Source: Locusta migratoria | Taxonomy: Eukaryota; Arthropoda; Insecta; Orthoptera; Acrididae | Assembly: GCA_026315105.1 (NCBI GenBank) | Contig: CM048748.1 | Span: 478,667,150 to 478,731,149, forward strand | Direction of reading: 5' to 3' | DNA length: 64,000 bases | Shown: positions 1 to 10,129 of the stretch, piece by piece | How the letters are laid out: each line of letters opens with the position of its first letter | Position numbering within the stretch: the first letter of the stretch is position 1 | Program-made: the position numbers and the translations under genes | Notes under the pieces: generated by a model | Database searches by the model: none | What the model saw: only the letters and a program-made list of their open reading frames with translations | Told to the model about the DNA's origin: nothing

Positions 1-320
1 GTTACGTATTCCGCAACTTCAGTGATGTTGTCGTCTTGTGGTTGTTCCAAACGCAAGATATGTGTTCGCTGCCTACTGTAAATAACAGCAATCCGTGAAC
101 TTTTACCGCAGTATCGCTATCCACGTTCTTCCGTTGTTACAACTCTTCTGTGAGGTTTGAATTTATAACCGTCACAGATCAAATGTGTACTACCACGATC
201 ACTAATAACAGGTTGCAGATCGTGACTTTTTGGCGCATTATCGCCTGCATGACTACACTGAAGCAGAAAACGACACACTGTGTGATTCCACACAGACGTC
301 AGCCAGCTGGTGTCACTCAC
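1..320 (-). pseudogene. Possible FLYWCH-type zinc-finger remnant
   Basis: Read on the minus strand, the open frame at 117-320 contains SDRGSTHLICDGYKFKPHRR, which matches the start of FLYWCH fingers (a S.RG...L..dGY.F..hR pattern). The frame stops exactly where the conserved Trp is expected: GGATAG would be Gly-Trp if the stop codon were TGG. Past the stop, the same frame stays protein-like to the window edge, but the later metal-ligand Cys and the HxH pair are not intact. FLYWCH fingers occur in alternative 3' exons of BTB regulators such as mod(mdg4) and in some transposon proteins, and I cannot tell which this is. A weak splice-acceptor-like stretch ending in CAG (rc of about 255-290) lies upstream. 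No family search was possible. Confidence 0.35.
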
Positions 321-1250
321 AGGACTGGCGAGTTCAGTGAGGGCACAGACAAGTATATGTCACTCTGTGGTGAGGGCCAGGAAGGCCTCGGGTCGGACCG
401 CCCTGCTACCTGCTACCTGCGAGCGGCAGTTGCGCAGTTCCAGTGTGGGACCAACTGTCCTCTCCAGAGTACCCTCCAATGGCCACTGAAAGCTGCCCAG
501 TTCGGGTCTGCCCGATACGATACGACTGTGCTCGCTCTATGTGCAGAAGAGTCCGGGTGGCGGTTATTTACGCTAGCAGAAACAAAAATTGATACACCCT
601 TTTAGATATTTCCAATTCACTAAAGGTCTATTCTTCAAACAGGGCATAAGGAGTGCATCAAATGACTATACTTACAGATCAATAGCTGATGCGGTACAGA
701 GGGACCGGGTGCAAATCCATTCTAAAACATCCATATTAGTATGTCATTAGTATGTCTTTGGCTGTCGATCTTGGTCTGAGATGACTGGGAGGCACCAAAA
801 TAGTTACTTATAAATCGACCAACCGACACCTTCAGCCGTCACTGCTGTAAATCCTGTATAACTAGTTTCGGTAACTGATTGTCAACATCTTCAGACTCCT
901 GTCTGGTTGACTACTATCACCTAATCAAGCTCCATATCTGTGACGCAGCCAGGATTTGGTGATGGAGGGGGGGCACTCATTTTTAAAAATTAAAGCCTAT
1001 TGAATTTATTAATCTATGACGTAGTTTTACACTTTATATAATTTAACCTATTATACAACGAAAACAATGCACAGAAAATAAAATGAGTAAGCTCGCATTC
1101 ATTTCAAAGTGGAGTAGGAACAACGTGGTGGAAATGGAGTGCATATAATCAGTTCGTAAGATAATTAAGCAGCTTCTATGTTACTAGCCAAAGAGAAAGC
1201 TCTTTACAGTTTAATTTAGAGGAGACTATATGTGTAAAAATTGAACTGAA
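321..1250. other. Unassigned sequence
   Basis: No repeat family or gene is recognised. The longest frame (plus, 150-605) overlaps the FLYWCH-like remnant on the other strand and shows no domain. A short G-run lies near 966-973. Confidence 0.4.
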
Positions 1251-1335
1251 ATAACACTTTTGTTTCCAAAAAGAAAATTTCACTCTGCAGCGGAGTGTGC
1301 GCTGATATGAAACTTCCTGGCAAATTAGAATTTTG

Positions 1336-1408
1336 TGCCGGAACCGGGACTCGAACCTGGAACCTTTGCCTTTCGCGGGCAAGCGCTGTACCACTGAGCT
1401 ATCCCGAC
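1336..1408 (-). repeat. tRNA-like pseudogene (left arm)
   Basis: It is the reverse complement of the tRNA fold seen at 1472-1544, with the same acceptor halves, D-arm and T-arm. Differences between the two copies, such as GTACCACTG in the D-loop region, show that they have diverged. It is part of a dispersed repeat and not a tRNA gene. Confidence 0.55.
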
Positions 1409-1471
1409 ACGACACACGGTTCCTAGGAGGCGAGGTACTGGCAGAAGATGTGAGGACAGACCGTGAGTCGT

Positions 1472-1544
1472 GTCGGGATAGCTCAGTGGTAGAGCGCTTG
1501 CCCGCGAAAGGCAAAGGTCCCAGGTTCGAGTCCCGGTTCCGGCA
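1472..1544 (+). repeat. tRNA-like pseudogene (right arm)
   Basis: It can be folded as a tRNA: acceptor GTCGGGA with TTCCGGC, D-arm GCTC/GAGC, T-loop TTCGAGT between CCAGG and CCCGG. The anticodon arm pairs only if one extra base is allowed before TTGCC/GGCAA, which gives loop CGCGAAA with CGA in the anticodon position. The extra base, the T-stem mismatch and the repeat context argue against a working tRNA. Confidence 0.6.
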
Positions 1545-1575
1545 CACAATTTTAATCTGCCAGGAAGTTTGAACA

Positions 1576-2520
1576 CTATTGTTGTTCATAAGATTCCACT
1601 CGGTTCCGCTGCTGACCTGCTAAGCAGCCGGTCGCCGCAGGCGAACAACCGCCTCGTAACTTCAGCATAGCGGTAACAATAGCGGCAGCATCAAAGCTGG
1701 TCGCGGCGGCATTAAAACCGCTCACAGTCACAGCAGCACACGTTCTCAGCGGCGGCATCACGATCGCGACCTATTGTCTCGTTCGCTTGTGCTTGGTTAC
1801 TTATAGTTACGTTGAGATTTATTACATGCGCACTATTTTAAATTTCAGGTGGCGAGGTGTTTCAAAAAATAAAAAAATAAACAATAAAAATAATGAAATT
1901 AAGAAACCTTTGGGGGCGACGGGGGGAGTGGTGTCAGCCCCATTAGCTTCCGCTCCCCCCATGACTGCGCCACTGGTCCACGTAGGTGATCTCATATATT
2001 GTTGATCCATCTTTTGTACCTGCCTAGTGAAGTTGCACTACCAGGTATCAACAGACGTCTGTTGGTGTTGCTCTTACCCGTGCTGTACGATCCGCCATCG
2101 CTGGCCTACTTGGCGGACGTGCAGCACTCAGCTACAGATGTGGGAACATTCACGTCGCCACTTCCACGGCATCACTGGCACTGGCGCAACTGACACAGCG
2201 ACTGTCTCCTGAGGCAACAATCTGACCACTTTACACCTCGCTCAGTTGGCTGTAGGAAGCGTGGCACTCTACAAGCTCTGTCACTTACACTATCTGTTGA
2301 TAGATGGCATTGAAACCATTTACCATCACATATACTATCCCCCAGATGGCATCTGCCGTCATCGGATCAAATCGACGTCGTCTTCACAGGTGCACCGGTT
2401 TTTTCCTGGCACTGTACTTATAAATAAACTAGTTGTTGCTAGCGTCTTGTGCCAGATTAAACGGAGGAGGAGAAGGAGACATTTCTAATACGAATAATTT
2501 CGTAATACCTCGTTGACTGT
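1576..2520. other. Unassigned sequence
   Basis: A GC-rich part (about 1600-1770) is followed by A-rich sequence (1865-1905) and a G-rich stretch at 1912-1930. No coding domain or repeat family is recognised. Confidence 0.4.
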
Positions 2521-2540
2521 AATTGGATATACATCTTACA

Positions 2541-2750
2541 CCTCCAGCTCTCCTTTCCTCTGCCCACCTCCTCTCCCCTCCATCTCCCTCTCCCTGTTCG
2601 CCTCCCCCACAATCTCCTTCCCTCCTTGACCATCAGATCCTCCTTCCCTATCTTTCGTGCATCCCACCTCCGCCCTCTCCCTCTCCATCTCATCCAGACG
2701 CTCTTCCTGTTCACCTCTTCGTATCCCTCTCTATGTCAACTTCTTCCCCC
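2541..2750 (+). repeat. CT-rich low-complexity tract
   Basis: Polypyrimidine-rich sequence dominated by CTCC, CCCT and CTTC words on the plus strand. The open frames across it on both strands are compositional artefacts. Confidence 0.8.
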
Positions 2751-2883
2751 TCTATGTCCTCTTCCAACTCTAACCTAAAGACTTGTTTAATGTTACGTTC
2801 AAAATTTTATAAATACTAATGTTGTTGACCGAATGGTTCGAATTTCGAACTCAATGTTTCATTATTATACGTACGTATATGTA

Positions 2884-4345
2884 CCGGGTGATCAAAAAGT
2901 CTATATAATATTGAAAACTTAATAAATAACGGTATAATGTAGATAGAGAGGTAAAAATTGACACACATGCTTGGAATGACGTTAAAAAATGTCCGACAAA
3001 TGGCGCTGGACAGCGAAACGTCAGTGACTGCACAAGAAAATCGTGTATAAAAGGAGCTGTAATGAGAGAGAGAATCAGATTCACCAGCAGTCGCAGAATG
3101 CTGACATTACCTGAAAAGGCGCTTTTAGTGAAGCTGTATTATCAGAATGGGGAATGCGCTACTTCAGCGTTACGGTCCAATCGCCATAGGAAGGGGATTC
3201 GTACGGGTAAAGGTCCGTTGACAAATGCAGCCGTATCGAGAAGTTCGAATTTCGAAGCCATGGGTTGTTTAGACGATAGACCTCATAGTGGCCGACCGAG
3301 CACAAGGCGTAATTCTTCTGAGACAGTTCAGGAAGAAATAGAAACTGTAGCGGGTTCGTCTAGGCACGGGGAATCAACGCTCGTGCATTCGCACGTCGCA
3401 CCTACTGTTTGGTTGGCACTTAGGCGTACCCTCTGATGCTATCCTTACAAAATCCATCGGCATCATGAACTGTTACCTGTCGATTTAGTGAAGCGGAGGA
3501 CATTTGCGGTGTGGCGTTTCAAAAGATGGCGGAAGATGACGATTGGTAGAGTATCGTGTTGTGGACAGACGAAGCTCATTTCACGCTCAGAGGGTCTGTC
3601 AACGCCCACAACTCCAGAATTTGGGCTACCGAAAATCCTGGAACTGTCGTGGAAACTCCATTGCACGACGAGAAACTCACGGTATAGGTTGGATTTACCA
3701 CATCTGCCGTTATCGGGCCTTCTGGTTTTGTAACTGCTATCGGTACGCCGATATGTTACAGAATCGCATCATCCCCAGCCTGTCTGATAAACACTTGCTG
3801 GAACGTACGATTTTTATGCGGGATGGCGCTCCACCTCATATTACTGGACACGTAAAAGATGTCTTGCGCGCGTCGTTTGGTGATGATCGTGTACTTAGCC
3901 GTCACTTTCTTCATACTTGGCCTCCCAGGTCCCCAGATTATTGGCTTTGAGGTTACCTGAAGTCGCAAGTGTATCGTGATCGACCGACATCTCTAGGAAT
4001 GCTGAAAGACAACATCCGACGCCAATGCCTCACCATAACTCCGGACATGCTTTATAGTGGTGTTCACAACATTATTCCTGGACTACAGCTATTGTTGAGG
4101 AATGATGGTGAAAATATAGAGCATTTCCTGTAAAGAACATCATCTTTGCTTTGTCTTAATTTGTTATGCTAATTATTGCTTTTCTGTTCAGATGAAGCGC
4201 CATCTGTCGGACATTTTTTGAACTTTTGTTTTTTGTTCTAATAAAACCCCATGTCTTTCCAAGCATGTGTGTCAATTTTTACCACTCTATCTACATTATT
4301 CCGTGATTTATTAAGTTTTCAAATTCGACTTTTTGATCAACCGTT
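2884..4345 (+). mobile_element. Mariner-like DNA transposon, copy 1
   Basis: The ends are long inverted repeats: CCGGGTGATCAAAAAGTC at the left, and its degraded reverse complement GACTTTTTGATCAACCG at 4328-4343 on the right. Similarity between the ends continues for about 130 bp inward (GTAGATAGAGAGGTAAAAAT motif). A TA precedes the left end, as expected for a TA target. It encloses a broken transposase. A rearranged relative lies at 5999-6850. Confidence 0.85.
3098..4133 (+). pseudogene. Mariner/IS630-like transposase, frameshifted
   Basis: The reading starts at an ATG giving MLTLPEKALLVKLYYQNGE, an N-terminal helix-turn-helix type start common to a family of insect transposases. The frame changes several times. 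Catalytic landmarks stay legible: LWTDEAHF (first Asp, near 3560), FMRDGAPPH (second Asp, near 3815) and WPPRSPDYW (third Asp, near 3935). The spacing between second and third Asp is 37 residues, a DD37D arrangement. The tail IIPGLQLLLRNDGENIEHFL ends at the TAA at 4131. Several frameshifts and a stop after YWL make it inactive. The role would be cut-and-paste transposition at TA sites. Confidence 0.85.
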
Positions 4346-4620
4346 ATGTACCTATTTTTAACATACGTCCTACATTAATTACATAAATTTTTATAACGAA
4401 GTAACGTTGTTACAAAATTGTCAAAAAATTACATATATATAAGTTTATCATACATTAATGAAAGCGGTATGTAGAAACCATTCATGTTTTTCAGTGCAAT
4501 GTTGTGTCCAAATTTCAGACCAATAGGTTAATAAGTTTCGGAGACTAACGTTTATATGGAAACGAACATTTACATTTTTATGACGTGACTAACGCTTACA
4601 TTAATATTGGCTATTAACCA
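4346..4620. other. AT-rich spacer
   Basis: AT-rich sequence with no recognised feature. The stretch at 4480-4530 (CAGTGCAATGTTGTGTCCAA and following) has a flavour of dispersed repeat R but is too short to assign. Confidence 0.35.
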
Positions 4621-4639
4621 ATTTCTGTTTTTCAGAAAA

Positions 4640-5182
4640 GCATTTCTCCCCACTCCTATTCTGCACTAGGTATCATTTGCACCGCGACTATCGTATGTTT
4701 ATTCTACTACCTAAGTAACAAAACTTATGTATCACCTTTATAGTTTCGTTACCGAATCTAATTCCTTCAGCATCGCCTCATTTTCGTACACTACATTCCA
4801 TTACCCTTCTTTTATAGTCTAAGAAAATCAGGCGATGCTGAAGGTAACGAAACAAAGAAATGTTCAAATGTTTGTAAATCTATCGTACCGAACAGCGTGG
4901 TCATCAGTCCGTAGCTCACAAAGTACGTAAAACTAGGTAAACTAACCTAAGGACAAACACGCACACCCATGCCCCAGGGAGGACTCGAACCTCCACGGCG
5001 AGCAACCGCGCGCTCCGCAGCGAGACGCTTTAGGCCGCTCGGCTACTCCACCGCAGCAGTAACGATACAAAAGTGGTGGATGAGTTTTGTTCTGAGGCAG
5101 TAAAATAACATGTAATGTTCGCAGTACATACCATAGAAAATGTAGACTAGCAATGGGAAGCAAAAGAAAGCTTTTCTGAAAG
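4640..5182. repeat. Inverted RTE-like LINE fragments
   Basis: Positions 4640-4802 carry, on the minus strand, the same coding segment as the RTE-like LINE at about 18955-19085. Positions 4812-5182 carry an overlapping segment on the plus strand (AATCAGGCGATGCTGAAG, then GTGGTGGATGAGTTTTGTT, then GCAATGGGAAG). The right arm is split by a SINE at 4857-5058. Both pieces are short and broken. Confidence 0.7.
4857..5058 (-). mobile_element. SINE-B, minus orientation
   Basis: tRNA-derived head at the right (reverse complement of the A-box-like TAGCCGAGCGGTCTAAAGCG type and of GAGGTTCGAGTCCTC) and the shared tail at the left. It is flanked by a 13-bp duplication, GTAACGAAACAAA at 4844-4856 and GTAACGATACAAA at 5059-5071, differing by one base. 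The duplication lies inside the RTE-like fragment. Confidence 0.9.
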
Positions 5183-5289
5183 TAAGCGGCCGCGCGCACC
5201 GCAGCACGACGCCCTAGTGTGCACGGCCAATCCGCCGTGGTGACACATTGTGAGACACGAAGTGATCATGAATTTGACAATGTAGGAAT

Positions 5290-5352
5290 AAATACTGCAG
5301 AGAGAGATCAAGAGACGAATACAATAAGAGATTCAAATGGGTGTGATTTGCC
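5290..5352 (+). repeat. Short RTE-like LINE fragment
   Basis: It matches the C-terminal coding part of the RTE-like LINE (compare 13850-13905): GATTCAAATGGGTGTGATTT followed by GCCGTTCTTATC. It is probably the displaced 3' part of the copy at 4812-5182. Confidence 0.55.
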
Positions 5353-5394
5353 GTTCTTATCCAGAGATAGGAAGGAAGGCTGGAAGATTAGTGT

Positions 5395-5590
5395 GTAACG
5401 CCCCGTCGACGGCGTGGTCATTAGACGCCGAGTTTATGTTCGGATTGTTTGGGTAAGGTTGGGGAAGGAAATCGGCCGTGCCATTTTGAAAGAACCATCC
5501 CAACATTTTCCTGGAGTGATTTAGGGAAACCACGGAAAACCTTAATCTGAATGGCCGGAGGTGGATTTGAACTGTATCCAAAAAAAGAAA
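5395..5590 (+). repeat. Dispersed repeat, GTCGACGGCG type
   Basis: It contains GTCGACGGCGTGGTCATTAG, then GGGGAAGGAAATCGGCCGTG, then GATTTAGGGAAACCACGG. I recognise this as a common insect interspersed repeat. A more degraded copy lies at 36238-36357. It is non-coding. Confidence 0.6.
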
Positions 5591-5849
5591 GAAGCTCGCT
5601 GAGGATAGAATAAGGTGGAGAGCTGTATCAAACTAGTCTCCGGACTGAAGATCAAACCAACAATACGGCCTATACTTTTCAGCGTTCCAATGGGCAGTAA
5701 AACACAAGTGCTAAATCTAATGCCACATTCTGCCAAAATTTGCTGGCAGTTTGTGAAGAACTTTCGGAGATTTGAGATTTGGAACAAAAGAACTAGATGT
5801 GCGAGCATTTGAGGGATTGAGACGAGTGTAGCTCTTGGATGTTTTGGTC

Positions 5850-5945
5850 TGGCCAGGGAGCGCGCACGGGGATCGAGAGGTTAAGGCGACCGATCGCGAA
5901 AGCGGGAGACCCGGGTTGGATTTCCATTTGTTACAAATCGATCAT
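5850..5945 (+). repeat. SINE-D fragment (tRNA-like head)
   Basis: GATCGAGAGGTTAAGGCGAC followed by CGCGAAAGCGGGAGACCCGG resembles a tRNA with a B-box-like end, followed by the ATTTCCATTTG start of a body. A related copy lies at 29568-29690. No clear target-site duplication was found. Confidence 0.5.
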
Positions 5946-6199
5946 CCATCTTTAGGAGAGCAGCAGAAATTGGCACATTTAGCAATTCGCGAAATATACG
6001 GAGTGATCAAAAAGTCAGTATAAATTTGAAAATTTAGTAAATCATGGAATAATGTAGATAGAGAGGTAAAAATTGGCACACATGCTTCGAATGACATGGG
6101 GTTGTATTGGGAAAAAAAGTTCAAAAAAGTACGACAGATGGCGTTTGAACTCTTCAAAAAAGCAATAATTAGCATAACAAATTTAGACAAAACAAATAT

Positions 6200-6715
6200 G
6201 ATGTTCTTTGCAGGAAATGCTCAATATGTTCACCATCATTCCTCAAAAATGGCCGTAGTCGAGGAATAATGTTGTGAACAGCACTGTAAGGCATGTCGAG
6301 AGTTATGGTAAGGAATTGGCGTCGGATGTTGTCCGAATGGAATGTTCGAATGTTTGTAGCACTTATGGGACTTAACTACGGGGTCATCAGTTCTTTAAGC
6401 TTACAAACTACTTATGAACTAGCTCAGACTAAGGACGGCACAAATATCCATGCCCGAGCGGGGGATTCGAACCCCCCGACCGTAGTGGTCGTGCGCACCG
6501 TGACTGGAGCGCCTGTCTCCTCGGCCACCGCGGCTGGCCGGATGTTATCCTTTAGCATCCCTAGAGATGTCGGTCGATCACGATACACTTGCGACTTGAG
6601 GTAACCGCAAAGCCAATGATTGCACGGTCTGGGAGGCCAAGCATGACAAAAGTGGCGGCTGAGCACACGATCATCACCAAACGACGCGCGCTAGAGATCT
6701 TTCACACGTCTAGCA
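6200..6715 (-). pseudogene. C-terminal transposase remnant of copy 2
   Basis: On the minus strand, 6550-6715 reads as the region around the second and third catalytic Asp of the copy 1 transposase (LSRHFCHAWPPRPCNHWLCG). There the SPD triplet expected before the third acidic residue is changed, so a catalytic residue is lost. Positions 6200-6322 continue as the tail (GNDGEHIEHF-type end). The two parts are separated by SINE-A at 6335-6538. The N-terminal half is absent. Confidence 0.7.
6335..6538 (-). mobile_element. SINE-A inside mariner copy 2
   Basis: The head at the right contains the reverse complement of GGTTCGAATCCCCC, followed by the CGGGCATGGATATTTGTGCC signature and the shared tail. 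It is flanked by CGGATGTTGTCC (6323-6334) and CGGATGTTATCC (6539-6550), a 12-bp duplication with one difference. Confidence 0.9.
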
Positions 6716-6852
6716 ATTTTTTTTTTTTTTTTTTTTTGCTAATAAAACCCCATGTCATTCCAAGCATTTGTGTCAATGTTTACCTCTGTAACTACATTAC
6801 CCCGAGATTTATTAAGTTTTCAAATTTATACTGACTTTTTGATCACCCGGTA

Positions 6853-7150
6853 TATGTGAATATTCGTATCTGAATAGAAAATGTAAATGTTCCTAATCGA
6901 AAAACTACGAAAATTCTTCACCGCATGCTTTCGAATTAAGACACAACGTAGCCCTGGAATACGCGCTACTTTTTATCTACCCATTTTCTTAATTATGTCA
7001 CATATGAATTTTATATAAATTTTAGAATGGGGAACTGTTGCTACAAAAATCGCAAAAAGTTACACATATGTTGGTTATCTGTCATAGAGGTTGAATGAGA
7101 AATTTAATGGTGTAGTTTTGAAGAATAATGCTGTTTGATGACCTACGTCT
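6853..7150. other. AT-rich spacer
   Basis: No feature recognised. Confidence 0.4.
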
Positions 7151-7312
7151 TGAGATGTGGCGCAGTTGTTGCGCTGCGATGCACTGCCGGTGGACTGCCT
7201 CGCCGGCAGCAGCAGGAGAGCACTGAGTGGATCTCGTGGTGGCCGGCAGATTAGCGGCGGCTGTGCTGGGCTGCAGCACCAGACTGCGCCCTCCACCTGA
7301 TGGAGGCTGGGA

Positions 7313-7343
<31 letters not shown>

Positions 7344-7420
7344 CACACGCCGGCTTTGTCCAGATCCCCTGCACGTGAACCGGGCGCACCCACCCACAAC
7401 ACACGTAATCACGTCTCTCA
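7150..7420 (+). repeat. GC-rich block with a (CTG)9 microsatellite
   Basis: The CTG run occupies 7314-7340. The surrounding 250 bp is GC-rich compared with its flanks. Frames through it give poly-Leu (plus) or poly-Ala, poly-Ser and poly-Gln (minus) runs, which are products of the microsatellite. A coding exon cannot be excluded, but no domain is present. Confidence 0.7.
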
Positions 7421-7774
7421 TCATGCATGTTTTGTTCGCCTCCGTATTACAGTTCATAACGTGAGTTAATGTGATTCAGTTTCACAGACGGGGAGAGAGA
7501 GCCTCTCTGAATAGTGAATGAAGTATTTAGTCATTATCACAGGCTGTCAGATGGCGCGAAGAGGCAGAATGGTGGCCAGTCCGTGATCGAACACAGGGCA
7601 CAGTTGATACCAATCTGTTAATGCCTTTCATGCTCTTATGTCTAGAGCAACCTTCAGGGGACGCAAAGTCTTGCTGTGCGCGGGGGTAGCAGCCATCAGA
7701 GGAAGGAAGCACTTCCTCCCTAAATTCAGTAATACAAAAATGTATGCCCTAGTGATATTTATTTAATGCTAAAA
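7421..7774. other. Unassigned sequence
   Basis: No feature recognised. Confidence 0.4.
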
Positions 7775-8270
7775 TTATGGAGATTTTTGTGTGATATTAT
7801 CAGTTGGATAGATCATAGATTGTTTTATAATACAGCACAAAGCCTGAAAAACTCGTTTCCGGGGCCAGGCTATAGATAAAAGAACATGATACAATAAGTA
7901 ATTTTTAGATATTCGGAAAAGAAGATCTTCTTTACAAATTCTACATATAGCAGAACGTTTCTTAATGAGCATAATTCGCTTCTGAGTTTTGCCTGAAATA
8001 CGAAACACTCGTTAAGCGAAATCAATTTTTTCTGTCCGAAGTTACGTAAAAATAGAAGAATGTGTTTCATTCCTAAAAATACGAAAAGAAATTCGTCCAA
8101 CAATTTAAGGAGAACTGTAGCAAATTTGGATCATCAGTTTCCGAGATAACGCAGTTTTCTTATGGTTCTTGAAGAGGAGGGGGTCGCCACAGTATTTTTA
8201 TTTGGAAAGAATTTGTCACAATATTTTAGCTCTAAAAGGGTCGCATATTTGAAAAGGTTGAGAAACACTG
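7775..8270 (-). mobile_element. hAT-like element end (family shared with 39.4 kb)
   Basis: On the minus strand it begins CAGTGTTTCTCAACCTTTTC and soon reaches ATGCGACCC, the layout of Charlie-like hAT termini. About 430 bp aligns by eye with 39354-39785, including the shared words TAAATTGTTGGACGA, GTGTTTCG.ATTTCAGGC and ACTTATTGTATCA. The other terminus is not visible, so the copies look truncated or solo-ended. No transposase is present. Confidence 0.45.
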
Positions 8271-8673
8271 GTCGACGGAATAGGCTGTTTGACCACATCA
8301 AGAATCGCCTCTCCTCGCCTGCGATATGCTACATCGGCATGCGGTAAAGCGTCGAGGAAAGGGGGTGGTCACTGTTTGTAGATTCCATCCATAGGACCGC
8401 ATGAAGACACTGCTGAGTGCTGACCGATAGAGTCGTACAATATAATTTATCAAAATGTTTATTATTTATTATTTACAAATTAATATGATCACCGTGCAGC
8501 ACACTACATGTGGTTGCACGTTGGCCGGTGTTAATAGCTGTTAATTTGTATTAAGACAGGTTACCGCTGGCGAACAGAGATGTGAATAACAGATCTGCGT
8601 CTACATTCTCCCACATACTGTTTTAACGATTTGGTTCCATTGTGGTTTATGGATCTTTTATTATTTTTTATAT
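8271..8673. other. Unassigned sequence
   Basis: No feature recognised. Confidence 0.4.
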
Positions 8674-8993
8674 GCGCCTCGGTTGCAAAGTGGTAGGGTG
8701 CCAGACTACAAATCCAAAGGTCGCAGGTTCGATCCCCGCCAGGTCCTAGGATTTTTATCTGACACTTTCCACTTCTTTCACCTCTGGCAGTATTGCTCAT
8801 GTGAAAAATATCGAGTTGCATCACGGTTCGTAACCCACGTTAAATTGTAGGTCCCCCTATAACTGGCTGGGTAAGTCAGTTCGAAGGTCGGAGGAAGGCA
8901 AAGGCAACGACATACCACCTCCAAACAGGACCATGCCTAGTAAAGCACTGTGGTGTTCAAACGGAATCTTCGTATTGTTGACTGCTTTACCTT
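8674..8993 (+). mobile_element. SINE-E (tRNA-derived)
   Basis: tRNA-like head GCGCCTCGGTTGCAAAGTGG with B-box GGTTCGATCCCCGCC, then a body with GGTCCCCCTATAACTGGCTG and CCAAACAGGACCATGCCTAG. A second full copy at 56797-57327, which has a clear 11-bp duplication, fixes the family boundaries. The 3' end here runs into a pyrimidine-rich stretch. Confidence 0.8.
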
Positions 8994-9446
8994 TTTACCT
9001 TACAGCTGTAATATGCAGTATTCGTCGTTATTCATTGTAAAGAAGAACCAAGCCTGTCCACGAGTAAATTTGTTGAGCTTTCCGTGCTAGGGCACAGGCG
9101 CCAGCGGATTTCAAGAAAGCACGTTGCGCAGTAGAGAGTTAGAGCAGTTGTGTTCTACAGAACATAGATTGCGTCTGCTGAATGAATCACATGCAGTAAA
9201 TAAGGATCACTTTTACCTACAATACTAAAAGCAAAAGTTATGATATACGTATGACAGAGGTGAGGCGTTGTCCCGCGAGTATGAACAAGTTAGATGTGTC
9301 AGGAAGAAACTATAATCTCCGAAGGAATACGTGACTAAAGTTTTGAATACGTAGAATATGTACAACGTGGAGAAGGGTATATAAGAGAGAGCAAGACGAG
9401 TGGAGCTGGTGCAGATGATGCATTTCACCGTTGATAGTTGTTTTTA
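8994..9446. other. Unassigned sequence
   Basis: No recognised feature. The short frame near 9225-9428 (minus) has no domain. Confidence 0.4.
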
Positions 9447-9456
9447 TGATTTCTTG

Positions 9457-9652
9457 TTCAAAAACGTTTGTTAAGCTTAAGGGACTTAACTGCGGGGTCA
9501 TCAGTCCCTAAACTTACAAACTACTTATGAACTAGCTTGTACTAAAGACGACACAAACATCCATGCGCGAGGGGGGATTCGAAGCCCCGACCGTAGCGGT
9601 CGTGCAGACTGTGACAGGCGCGCCGCAGACCACTCGGCCACCGCTGCCGGCC
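9457..9652 (-). mobile_element. SINE-A
   Basis: It has the complete family signature and is flanked by a perfect 10-bp duplication TGATTTCTTG at 9447-9456 and 9653-9662. Confidence 0.92.
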
Positions 9653-9662
9653 TGATTTCTTG

Positions 9663-10129
9663 GCAAATGTGATTTGTCATAGATTTTTTATCATTATCAA
9701 CTGTTTTCAGATCATTGTTTTTCTCGGAGGAAAAAAAATACTGTTTCTGGATGAGTACTGTACATCAGGTACAAGAAAACGCACAACTCTGCCTGCGACA
9801 TAAGAAAGTTACAGTATTGGGGTTTCTTTCTCGCCTGACGGAGACACCGCCCAGTTTTAGGCTCATCCACTTTGTAATCACACTGATCTACACGCCCGGC
9901 CGCAACAGGCGCTGGATAGCTCTGCGGACGCAAATCTCGAAACACAGCACGTTATGTTCCGCGGCGTGTACTGGCTCGTTTCAGAGCGTGCAGCAGCTAG
10001 TTACACTGCACGTCTGGCGTGCGCTGCGTGGGAAAACACGTCTCGTGTGCGGACGGCTTTAGCAGTAGATAAACGAGATGTCTTTGTTAGGCGTTGCTAT
10101 CATTTTGTCCTACCCTGTCGATGTGAGTA
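9663..10129. other. Unassigned sequence
   Basis: No feature recognised. The overlapping open frames at 9715-10062 and 9954-10400 show no domain, and the second runs into the transposon terminus that starts at 10130. Confidence 0.4.

Larger units (their letters stand above)
1262..1572. repeat. Inverted pair of a tRNA-related repeat
   Basis: Two copies of the same tRNA-like sequence face each other around a spacer of about 60 bp. The arms end in matching flanks: TTCCTGGCAAATTAGAATTT near 1313 and, on the right, the reverse complement of nearly the same sequence near 1550-1567. The left side extends to TTTCACTCTGCAGCGGAGTG, a flank I recognise from a dispersed insect element. A third copy lies at 62597-62695. 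Confidence 0.7.
5999..6850 (-). mobile_element. Rearranged mariner-like element, copy 2
   Basis: Ends CGGAGTGATCAAAAAGTC (left) and GACTTTTTGATCACCCGG (right) are bounded by TA at 5997-5998 and 6851-6852. The interior keeps only the C-terminal half of the copy 1 transposase, on the minus strand. Both ends resemble the 3' end of copy 1: each keeps the CAACCCCATGTCATTC/AAACCCCATGTCATTC block next to the terminal repeat. A SINE lies inside, and a T-run sits at 6717-6737. Confidence 0.8.

Noticed and set aside
150..605. 151-residue plus-strand open frame
   Set aside because: No domain or motif; it overlaps the FLYWCH-like remnant on the other strand and the composition gives no support.
1472..1544. 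Possible functional tRNA gene
   Set aside because: Extra base in the anticodon arm, T-stem mismatch, inverted duplicate and dispersed family context indicate a repeat. The same applies to all SINE heads.
7075..7469. Open frames with Ala, Ser, Gln or Leu runs
   Set aside because: They are translations of the (CTG)9 microsatellite and its GC-rich flanks in different phases.
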